From positions 228 through 13,561 of the forward strand of contig DJPE01000086.1 of NCBI GenBank assembly GCA_002439705.1: DNA of 13,334 nucleotides, given 5' to 3'. Source of the stretch: Christensenella sp. UBA6420 (GTDB lineage: Bacteria > Bacillota > Clostridia > Christensenellales > DTU072). A program made the position numbers and the translations under genes. Each line of letters begins with the position of its first letter. Positions within the stretch are counted from its first letter, which is position 1. The notes below the pieces were generated by a model that was given only the letters and a program-made list of their open reading frames with translations, did not search any database and had not been told where the DNA came from. Shown piece by piece: positions 7,712 to 13,223 of the stretch.

Positions 7712-8767
7712 TTACTCCGCTACGGTAAGATACGTTACGACTATTACGCTCGTATCTCCTATATCCATATATTGATATTCCAATCTTAATTCCTTTTCGT
7801 TCATTATGGTGTAAAATACCGCGCCGTATTGAGTTCCTTCGGGCAATTCTTTGGGTTTGTAGGTTACCGTATTGCCTATTTGATACCACAACTCAGCTTC
7901 TCCTCCCGCTTGTCCGTTGCGTTCTCCCGTAAATTCGCCGTTTTCGTGGAACGTGAAAGTGAACCCTTTATACATAGAGCCTTCCTGTTCGGCAAACGCT
8001 TTATTGCATTTTTCCTTAAAATCGTCGTTAAGAATATCGTTTTCCGTAAAAATCGGCGCTTCGAGTTCTTCGTTTAACGCCATTCTGTCACGATAAATTG
8101 CGTTCCATTCACTGTCCGTCGCCTGAATGAACGACTTTTCGTACTCGTAAGTCTTTCCGCTTACCGTACCCGCAACTTTCGTTTCTACGAAACGGTAATA
8201 CACTTTATCAGAAGACCTATAATCATCATCTTCTCTTTGCTCCGATTTTTCATACATTGCTATCTCGTTTTTACCAACTGCTTTGACATGCCAATTTTCA
8301 ATAACGTCAACTAATTTTATCTCATCACCGGTTTTAACCCAAGTAATATTTTCTTCGTCTCTAAAAAGAAATAGACTTTCTACGCTTCCGTCTGCTTTGA
8401 ATTCAATTTCCCACAACATCTGACTCTCTAAAATGTGCAACCAATATTTAGTCCAACAATCGTTATATAGGTTCTTGAAATCGTCGTTAAATAATACGTC
8501 GTCATTTTCGCCAACATATTCGTTCCACAATTCGTCTTTATAACGGTCGTCGTAAGCCTTTTTCCATTCTTCTTCGGTAAATTCCCAAGTTATTCTATCG
8601 AACTTATAGAGCTTTCCTATTACGGACTCGATAGTCGTTTCTTCATCGGTCGTTCCGCCTTTAGTATTCGTTTCGTCGGTCGGCGTATCTTTGTCGCACG
8701 CCACGCACACGCAAGCCAAAATCGCGATTATCATAACCGCGGAAAGTATTCTCAATAGTCTTTTCAT
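7712..8767 (-). CDS. Putative lipoprotein with two related domains, function unknown
   Basis: Not recognised as a named family. It has 351 residues. Residues 1-24 are a lipoprotein-type signal: a basic start, a hydrophobic stretch, and Cys24 in CVACDK as the likely lipidated residue (Cys19 in AILAC is an alternative). An acidic, Thr-rich tether follows (25-46). The rest is an internal duplication: GKLY (51-54), EEW (66-68), DR (74-75) and NDDFK (94-98) in the first half return as GKTY (204-207), SEW (219-221), DR (226-227) and NDDFK (247-251) in the second. Each half then has beta-rich segments (IEFKADGSVE, 121-130; FTFHENGEFT, 271-280) that suggest a lipocalin-like beta sheet, which is inference. 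GGAG lies about 9 nt upstream of the ATG. Its promoter contains the operator shared with the divergent XRE gene, so repression by that protein is likely. It probably faces outward from the membrane. Confidence 0.85.
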   Translation of the reverse strand: MKRLLRILSAVMIIAILACVCVACDKDTPTDETNTKGGTTDEETTIESVIGKLYKFDRITWEFTEEEWKKAYDDRYKDELWNEYVGENDDVLFNDDFKNLYNDCWTKYWLHILESQMLWEIEFKADGSVESLFLFRDEENITWVKTGDEIKLVDVIENWHVKAVGKNEIAMYEKSEQREDDDYRSSDKVYYRFVETKVAGTVSGKTYEYEKSFIQATDSEWNAIYRDRMALNEELEAPIFTENDILNDDFKEKCNKAFAEQEGSMYKGFTFTFHENGEFTGERNGQAGGEAELWYQIGNTVTYKPKELPEGTQYGAVFYTIMNEKELRLEYQYMDIGDTSVIVVTYLTVAE

Positions 8768-8802
8768 TTTCGTTTCTCCTTCGGGTATACCCTTTTTGTT
8801 TT

Positions 8803-8831
8803 ATTATAGGTGAGATTTCTTCACCTGTCAA
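8803..8831 (-). promoter_or_regulatory. Perfect consensus promoter of the lipoprotein gene
   Basis: Minus strand: TTGACA (8826-8831), exactly 17 bp, TATAAT (8803-8808). The whole spacer (8809-8825) is the inverted repeat GGTGA-N7-TCACC, so a protein bound there would block RNA polymerase. Confidence 0.88.
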
Positions 8832-8850
8832 TATAATAGGTGAGATTTCT
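8806..8850. promoter_or_regulatory. Duplicated operator between the lipoprotein and XRE genes
   Basis: ATAGGTGAGATTTCT occurs at 8806-8820 and again at 8836-8850, a spacing of 30 bp (about three helical turns). The first copy extends into GGTGA-N7-TCACC; the second forms TGAGA-TT-TCTCA. It is probably bound by the adjacent XRE protein, controlling both directions; the binding partner is inferred from position. Confidence 0.7.
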
Positions 8851-8852
8851 CA

Positions 8853-8858
8853 TATAAT
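8853..8858 (+). promoter_or_regulatory. Probable -10 box of the XRE gene
   Basis: TATAAT directly after the second operator copy, about 50 bp before the XRE start codon. No good -35 is found 16-18 bp upstream, so this promoter should be weak; the operator would overlap it, consistent with autoregulation. Confidence 0.45.
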
Positions 8859-8908
8859 AAACGTAACAAAAAATATTTTCGAAAAAAAAGCGAGTTCCTA
8901 ACGTAAAA

Positions 8909-9115
8909 ATGATAATCGGGCAAAGAATTAAAGAATTGCGTACAGAAAGGCACGTCAGCCAAGCCACCCTTGCCAAGGCTGTGGGCGTGGATAAGCGCGC
9001 GATAATTTTTTGGGAACAGGAAATTAACGAACCGAAAGCAAGCTACGTGGCGAATTTAGCTAAATATTTTGAAGTTTCCGCAGATTATCTTTTGGGACTT
9101 ACCGACATGGAATAA
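8909..9115 (+). CDS. Small XRE-family (Cro/CI-type) repressor
   Basis: Single-domain DNA-binding protein of 68 residues, essentially only the HTH_3 fold. IGQRIKELRTERHVSQATLA (3-22) covers helices 1-2, VGVDKRAIIFWEQEINEP (25-42) is the recognition region, and the end, YFEVSADYLLGLTDM (53-67), is the typical helix 5 and tail. There is no ligand or protease domain. The ATG at 8909 is the natural start of the fold, although no strong Shine-Dalgarno site precedes it. It is divergent from the lipoprotein gene across a duplicated operator, which makes it the likely repressor of that gene and of itself. The next gene starts 59 bp downstream on the same strand. It resembles phage or small stand-alone regulators, but no other phage genes are nearby. 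Confidence 0.93.
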   Translation: MIIGQRIKELRTERHVSQATLAKAVGVDKRAIIFWEQEINEPKASYVANLAKYFEVSADYLLGLTDME

Positions 9116-9174
9116 CATATTTCCCTACCCCTGCGAATATAATTTTTAAGTAGTTTATTTAAGGGGTATTTTTT

Positions 9175-9993
9175 ATGAATCTTATTAAAAAGACGATAAT
9201 ATTAACCGATTCCGACGCAGAAGGGTACGTTTCCGTCATAAGAGTAGGCACCGACGTCGGCGCGAAAATCGTAGGCTCGAATTTCAAAAAAGGTATGTAC
9301 GCGGGGTTGAAAATAGGTTCGGGCGAAACTATCTACGCCGTACTCGACGGAGAAAGAACCGAAATAACGCTCGATAACGTGTCTTTTCGGCAAAACGACT
9401 CGATATGTTGCGTGATAACCGACGGAGAAAAACTCGTCGCCCGTGGCGGAAACGGCGTAAAAACTCAGGACGTAAACGACCATTTTGCGGAAGCGTCAAT
9501 CGAAGCCGAACCCGAAACCATCGCAACTATCGAACTTTTCCCCGACGAAACGGACGAAACCGCCGCGACCGAAACGCCAAACCTTACCGAAAATTCTTCC
9601 GAAAAAGAAAAAAACGACGAAGCGGAACGGGAATCTCTTTTACAAAAACTCTCCGTAAACACGGGCGGCGACTTCTACAACGGCATACGGGAAAAACTCG
9701 ACGACCTTTTCGTGATTCACCCGTCCGCTGCCCACCTTAACGAGCTTATTCCTAATTCCGAATGGATAAAGATAAACTACGACGGCGACGACTACTACGT
9801 CGTCGGCAAACTTAAAGAAAACAACCGCACCGTGCTGATAGGCTACGGCGTTCCCGGTAAAAAAACCGCAACCCCGCCCAAAATCGCCGACGAAATAGCT
9901 TCCTACCTTGCCGTGGACGGCATAGCTCCGTACGACGGATATTGGCTCATATTCCAGGACGCGAATACGGGGAAAATTATAAAAGCAGAATAA
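9175..9993 (+). CDS. Conserved-looking two-domain protein of unknown function
   Basis: I cannot name the family. It has 272 residues with no signal peptide or membrane segment, so is probably cytoplasmic. The N-terminal part (1-95) is beta-rich and starts with GYVSVIRVG (17-25). An acidic, low-complexity linker rich in Glu, Thr and Asp spans about 100-150. The C-terminal domain (152-272) has GGDFYNGIREKLDDLF (164-179), a stretch around IPNSEWIKINYDGDDYYVVG (194-213), and GYGVPGKK...PPK near 226-242. It ends with GYWLIFQDANTGK (255-267). That C-terminal pattern recalls an uncharacterised domain I have seen in Clostridia proteins (VPG, PP and a YWLMFQDA-like end), from memory only. AAGGGG lies 9 nt before the ATG. 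A TATAAT at 9138-9143 may give a separate promoter, otherwise it is co-transcribed with the XRE gene. A hairpin array starts 1 bp after the stop codon. Confidence 0.85.
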   Translation: MNLIKKTIILTDSDAEGYVSVIRVGTDVGAKIVGSNFKKGMYAGLKIGSGETIYAVLDGERTEITLDNVSFRQNDSICCVITDGEKLVARGGNGVKTQDVNDHFAEASIEAEPETIATIELFPDETDETAATETPNLTENSSEKEKNDEAERESLLQKLSVNTGGDFYNGIREKLDDLFVIHPSAAHLNELIPNSEWIKINYDGDDYYVVGKLKENNRTVLIGYGVPGKKTATPPKIADEIASYLAVDGIAPYDGYWLIFQDANTGKIIKAE

Positions 9994-9994
9994 A

Positions 9995-10110
9995 GTAATT
10001 GCCCTAACAGGCGTTAATTGCCAAACGGAGTTTGGCGTTAAATGCCCTATCGGGCGTGAATTGCCACTTGCGTGGCGTTAATTTCCAAAGCTAACGCTTC
10101 GGAGTTAAGG
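9995..10110. repeat. Hairpin-linker array 1 (five hairpins)
   Basis: Five short inverted repeats are joined by 7-nt linkers. On the plus strand the linkers read GTAATT, GTTAATT, GTTAAAT, GTGAATT, GTTAATT and, last, GTTAAGG. Hairpins are at 10001-10012 (weak), 10020-10036 (GCCAAAC/GTTTGGC), 10044-10055 (GCCC/GGGC), 10063-10076 (GCCAC/GTGGC) and 10084-10103 (TCCAAAGC/GCTTCGGA, one mismatch). Stem sequences differ while pairing and linkers are kept. It lies between the stop codon at 9993 and the terminator at 10127. Confidence 0.8.
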
Positions 10111-10126
10111 ATATAAAAATCTTATT

Positions 10127-10156
10127 AAGGAATGGCGCTATTTCCGTTCCTTTTTT
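10127..10156 (+). terminator. Intrinsic terminator after array 1
   Basis: AAGGAATGG / CCGTTCCTT (10127-10135 and 10144-10152), 8-nt loop, then TTTTTTCTTT. The single non-Watson-Crick position is a U-G wobble on the plus strand but C-A on the minus strand, which supports plus-strand use. Confidence 0.8.
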
Positions 10157-10163
10157 CTTTATC

Positions 10164-10230
10164 CATAACGCCGAAATCATTGATTTTTGCAATTCACGCC
10201 AGCAAGACAATTAACGTAGCGGCAATTAAC
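10164..10230. repeat. Hairpin-linker array 2 (degenerate)
   Basis: Opposite orientation to array 1: on the plus strand the linkers read CATAAC, AATTCAC (10191-10197), AATTAAC (10209-10215) and AATTAAC (10224-10230). The first hairpin (10170-10190, GCCGAAATC/GATTTTTGC) nearly matches the first hairpin of array 3 but has lost a pair. The next two units (10198-10208 and 10216-10223) no longer pair well. It looks like a decayed copy of array 3. Confidence 0.65.
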
Positions 10231-10233
10231 CTA

Positions 10234-10275
10234 TTAAATAAAAGCGGAATAGAACATATATAATCTACTCCGCTT
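10234..10275 (-). terminator. Intrinsic terminator of the amino acid ABC transporter operon
   Basis: 12-bp stem (10242-10253 with 10264-10275) and a 10-nt loop; on the minus strand TTTTATTTAAT follows. The one imperfect position is a G-U wobble on the minus strand and A-C on the plus strand, favouring minus-strand use. It lies about 115 bp after the ATPase stop codon, beyond array 3. Confidence 0.75.
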
Positions 10276-10285
10276 ATATTTTTAT

Positions 10286-10385
10286 CCTTAACGCCGAAAT
10301 CTTCGATTTTGGCAATTCACGCCCGCAAGGGCAATTAACTCCACGCAGTGGAAATTAACGCCGAGCTGACGGCTTGGCAATTAAC
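10286..10385. repeat. Hairpin-linker array 3 (four hairpins)
   Basis: Plus-strand linkers are CCTTAAC (10286-10292), AATTCAC (10314-10320) and AATTAAC three times (10333-10339, 10353-10359, 10379-10385). Hairpins: 10293-10313 (GCCGAAATC/GATTTTGGC), 10321-10332 (GCCC/GGGC), 10340-10352 (TCCAC/GTGGA) and 10360-10378 (GCCGAGC/GCTTGGC). All stems pair with Watson-Crick or G-U pairs. Seen from the minus strand it fills the gap between the ATPase stop codon and its terminator, as array 1 does for the gene at 9175. Confidence 0.8.
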
Positions 10386-10391
10386 CTTACT

Positions 10392-11492
10392 TTACAAAAC
10401 TTTGCTCAAAAACTCCTGCAATCTCTTATTTTCGGGAGAAGAGAAGATTTTTTCGGGCGGTCCTTGTTCGGCGATTTTGCCTTCGCTCATAAACAATACT
10501 CTCGTAGCGACTTCTTTCGCAAAGCCCATTTCGTGCGTGACTATTACCATAGTCATTCCGCTGGCGGCGATTTCTTTTATTAGGTCGAGTACTTCTCCTA
10601 CCATTTCGGGGTCGAGCGCACTCGTCGGCTCGTCGAACAGCATAACTTTCGGGTTCATCGCCAAGGCTCTCGCTATAGCGATACGCTGTTTCTGTCCGCC
10701 GCTTAAGGTCGACGGATAAACGTTCGCTTTATCTTCGAGTCCTATTCTCTTTAACAAAGCGTAGGCGTTCTTTTCCGCATCCGCTTTTATTTCCTTTTTC
10801 GTCGAGTACGGCAATGTTATTTCCGTTTTCGGCGTGGGATACGCCGTTCTGTCGATTACTCTTTCGGCTTTTTCTATCTTTTTTACGATAGAAAGTTTCT
10901 TTTTCGTAAGTTTCTTATCGTAGCTTACGAAAGTTTTTCCCGCGTTTTCGACGGTCTTTTTAGTAAGCTCCCATTCCTTTTCGACGGGGGCGAGTTCGGT
11001 TCTCTTCTTCTCGACGTACTCTCTGTTCTTTTCGAGTTTTTTATCTATTCTTTTGCGTATCTTTTCGCCGTTTTTTTCGAGATACTTGTTGTAATACGGC
11101 ATAATTACGTTGTTAAATTTAGCCTTACGCAGCTTTTGCGAATTTACGTTAATCGGTGTGAGAGTTATATTTTTCAATACGGTAAGGTTATTGAAAAGGT
11201 TAAACTGCTGGAAAACCATTCCCATATCGCGGCGGCAGACGTTAATATCGATTTTCAGGTCGGTAAGGTCGTTGCCGTCGAAAAATATCTGTCCGCTCGT
11301 GGGGTCTTCGAGTACGTTAAGACAGCGTAAAAAGGTGCTTTTTCCGCCGCCGCTCGGACCGATAATCGCCACTATTTCGCCTTCTTCGATTTTTTCGCTT
11401 ATATCGTCGAGTACGAGCAGGTCGCCGAACTTTTTTGTAAGATTTTTTACTTCTATCACGGTATTCTTTTCCGTTTTAATTTCTTCTGTCAC
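10392..11492 (-). CDS. Polar amino acid ABC transporter ATPase with a ~115-residue insertion
   Basis: Cytoplasmic ATPase of a GlnQ/HisP-type amino acid importer. Counted from the GTG at 11492 it has 366 residues, against about 240 usual. Walker A GPSGGGKST is at 45-53, the Q-loop FQQFNLF at 94-100, signature LSGGQKQR at 263-270, Walker B VMLFDEP at 283-289, D-loop SALD about 291-294 and the H-loop His at 320; all are intact, so it should be active. Between Q-loop and signature are about 168 residues instead of about 53. The extra part (about 118-238) is Lys/Glu-rich and probably helical or coiled coil. The GTG start has AGGAG about 11 nt upstream and overlaps the permease gene by 17 nt; an in-frame TTG at 11513 is an alternative. 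It is the last gene of the operon. Confidence 0.92.
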   Translation of the reverse strand: MTEEIKTEKNTVIEVKNLTKKFGDLLVLDDISEKIEEGEIVAIIGPSGGGKSTFLRCLNVLEDPTSGQIFFDGNDLTDLKIDINVCRRDMGMVFQQFNLFNNLTVLKNITLTPINVNSQKLRKAKFNNVIMPYYNKYLEKNGEKIRKRIDKKLEKNREYVEKKRTELAPVEKEWELTKKTVENAGKTFVSYDKKLTKKKLSIVKKIEKAERVIDRTAYPTPKTEITLPYSTKKEIKADAEKNAYALLKRIGLEDKANVYPSTLSGGQKQRIAIARALAMNPKVMLFDEPTSALDPEMVGEVLDLIKEIAASGMTMVIVTHEMGFAKEVATRVLFMSEGKIAEQGPPEKIFSSPENKRLQEFLSKVL

Positions 11493-12174
11493 TCTTTCCC
11501 ATTCTCCTTTCAAGGAATTTCACCAAAGCCGTTATGATAAGCACGAGCACGAGATAAACCGCGGCAAGCATAAGATACGGTATGACGTATTCGTAATTTG
11601 CGTCGCCGATTTGTCTGAACGCTTTTGTAAGGTCAACTACAGCTATGAAACTTACTACCGAAGTTTCTTTTATAAGGCTAATAAACTCGTTGCCGAGCGT
11701 AGGCAAGATGTTCTTTACCGCCTGCGGAATAACTATGGTAAACATTGCCTTAGGATAGCTCAGGCCTAACGCTCTTCCCGCTTCCAGTTGCCCTTTATCC
11801 ACGGAATTGATACCGCTTCTCATAATTTCGCAAACGTACGCTCCGCTGTTCATACCGAATATGACTATCGCGACCACCGTTGCGTCGGCTCTTATCTTCA
11901 ACGCGGGCAAAAGTACGAAATACCCTACGAGCAACTGCACTACCATAGGCGTTCCGCGAAAAAGTCCGACATAACAGTCCGCTATCGCCGACAAAACTTT
12001 CGGAAATACCTTGTATTTAGGTATAACCTTGGCTACTGCGAGAAGAGTACCTATCGCTATACCGATAAGAAGCCCTATTACGGCAATTTCGACGGTCGTA
12101 AGAAGACCGTCGAGTACCACTTTGTATCCGCCTTTCGTGACGAAACTTTTATAAAATAAATCCCAACTGTTCAT
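11476..12174 (-). CDS. Polar amino acid ABC transporter permease (HisM/GlnP type)
   Basis: Integral membrane subunit of 232 residues, the usual size. Predicted membrane segments lie near 24-50, 70-92, 98-118, 165-185 and 195-219. FRGTPMVVQLL (72-82) is a family marker of polar amino acid permeases. The EAA loop that docks to the ATPase is EAGRALGLSYPKAMFTIVIP (131-150) and looks normal. It should work as a homodimer since no second permease gene is present. It follows the binding-protein gene by 11 bp and overlaps the ATPase gene. No good Shine-Dalgarno site is visible before the ATG at 12174, so translational coupling to the upstream gene is plausible. The likely substrate is a polar amino acid; it cannot be narrowed. 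Confidence 0.95.
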   Translation of the reverse strand: MNSWDLFYKSFVTKGGYKVVLDGLLTTVEIAVIGLLIGIAIGTLLAVAKVIPKYKVFPKVLSAIADCYVGLFRGTPMVVQLLVGYFVLLPALKIRADATVVAIVIFGMNSGAYVCEIMRSGINSVDKGQLEAGRALGLSYPKAMFTIVIPQAVKNILPTLGNEFISLIKETSVVSFIAVVDLTKAFRQIGDANYEYVIPYLMLAAVYLVLVLIITALVKFLERRMGKSDRRN

Positions 12175-12185
12175 TTTTTTCAGGC

Positions 12186-13037
12186 TTATCCGTTTATCGT
12201 CTTCGCGATAGCGTTTGCGGGAGCTTCATCCACTATTACTAAATCGATTTGTCCGTTCTGCATATCCTTTACGGCAAGTCCGGCGTTGGAATAAGGCTTG
12301 CAGGTAGCGCCGGTAATTCCGACGAAATCCCATTCTTCGTCGCCTTTTATATAATATTCGCCCGTTGTTCCGCCCTGGCAACCGATTACGTAATTCCCTG
12401 CGTTAAGGACGGCTTCTACGTCAGCTGCCGTTTTGCAATCGTCGAAAGCGGTGTTGTCTGCTTTGACGACGAGTACCTGCGAAGCGTTGTAATAACTGTC
12501 GGTAAAAGCTACCGATTGTTTTCTCGTTTCGTTTACGGTAAGTCCCGCCATAGCTACGTCCACGCCGTTTTTGCCTACCGACGTGCATACCGCATCGAAG
12601 TCCATATCGTTAATAACGAGTTCCTGTCCGAGCTTGTCGGCAATTATTTTTGCGATTTCCATATCCACGCCGTAGAACTTGTCGCCGTCCATATATTCAA
12701 AAGGAGGGAATTGCGCGTTGGTCGCCACGACGAACTGATCTTTGCTTGCGTCGTAATTCGCGCTTACGATACCGTCGCCTTCTTCGCCGTTAAAATACTT
12801 GTCCATTATCTTTTGAAAACTTCCGTCCGCCTTGATTTCGGCAAGAATATTATTGATTTGCTGCAAAAGTTCGGGTTGGGCCTTGTCCACGCCGAATGCG
12901 TATTCTTCTTCTGTAAGTTTAATATTTATTACTTTAACGTTAGCTTTATCGTTGGAGTTCCCGCCGCACGCTACCAAACAAACCACGCTCGCAACAACTA
13001 CCATAGCTACCAGAACCGCCGTCAATATCTTTTTCAT
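12186..13037 (-). CDS. Amino acid ABC transporter substrate-binding lipoprotein, circularly permuted
   Basis: Extracytoplasmic binding protein (SBP_bac_3 family), 283 residues. Residues 1-23 are a signal peptide, with lipobox LVAC and lipidated Cys24. The usual family start, VVATNAQFPPFEYMDGDKFYG (from 103), is preceded here by residues 34-82. Those residues match the usual C-terminal segment: KLTEEEYAFGV (40-50), PELLQQINNILAEIKADGSF (55-74), DKYF (79-82). The protein then ends at ANAIAKTING (274-283), just where that segment normally begins. A linker of about 20 residues (83-102) joins the old C-terminus to the old N-terminus. The lobe residues are otherwise complete, e.g. GCQGGTTGEYY (219-229) and GQIDLVIVDEAPA (262-274). 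The ATG at 13037 has AGGAG 8 nt upstream; a longer frame to 13073 is less likely. First gene of the importer operon. Confidence 0.94.
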   Translation of the reverse strand: MKKILTAVLVAMVVVASVVCLVACGGNSNDKANVKVINIKLTEEEYAFGVDKAQPELLQQINNILAEIKADGSFQKIMDKYFNGEEGDGIVSANYDASKDQFVVATNAQFPPFEYMDGDKFYGVDMEIAKIIADKLGQELVINDMDFDAVCTSVGKNGVDVAMAGLTVNETRKQSVAFTDSYYNASQVLVVKADNTAFDDCKTAADVEAVLNAGNYVIGCQGGTTGEYYIKGDEEWDFVGITGATCKPYSNAGLAVKDMQNGQIDLVIVDEAPANAIAKTING

Positions 13038-13073
13038 TTTTAATTCTCCTGTGCTTTTGATTTCTGTAACCAT

Positions 13074-13102
13074 ATATTACAATATAAAATTTTTCAACGC
13101 AA
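13074..13102 (-). promoter_or_regulatory. Candidate promoter of the amino acid importer operon, overlapped by an inverted repeat
   Basis: Minus strand: -35 TTGCGT (13097-13102), 17-bp spacer, -10 TAATAT (13074-13079). The -35 lies inside the inverted repeat AACGC-AA-GCGTT (13096-13107), which may be an operator. An alternative pairing (TTGAAA with TATATG) has only a 15-bp spacer. The gap from 13108 to 13220 is AT-rich and shows nothing else clear. Confidence 0.45.
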
Positions 13103-13223
13103 GCGTTTTAATCATATTTTTTAATTTTTATTCGATAATTTTTCTCAAATCTTATAACTTTATTCATAATATTGCATATATTCATAAACTTTATGTATAA
13201 ACTCAACTTACCTCGCCGCTCCG

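Noticed and set aside
9995..10385. CRISPR array
   Set aside because: The constant parts are only 7 nt, the variable parts are self-complementary and of uneven length, and no cas gene is present.
9995..10385. Integron attC sites
   Set aside because: The units are far shorter than attC sites, there is no integrase, and no cassettes lie between the hairpins.
13038..13073. Longer start for the binding protein at 13073
   Set aside because: It would place 12 polar residues before a normal signal peptide and would ignore the AGGAG site 8 nt before the ATG at 13037.
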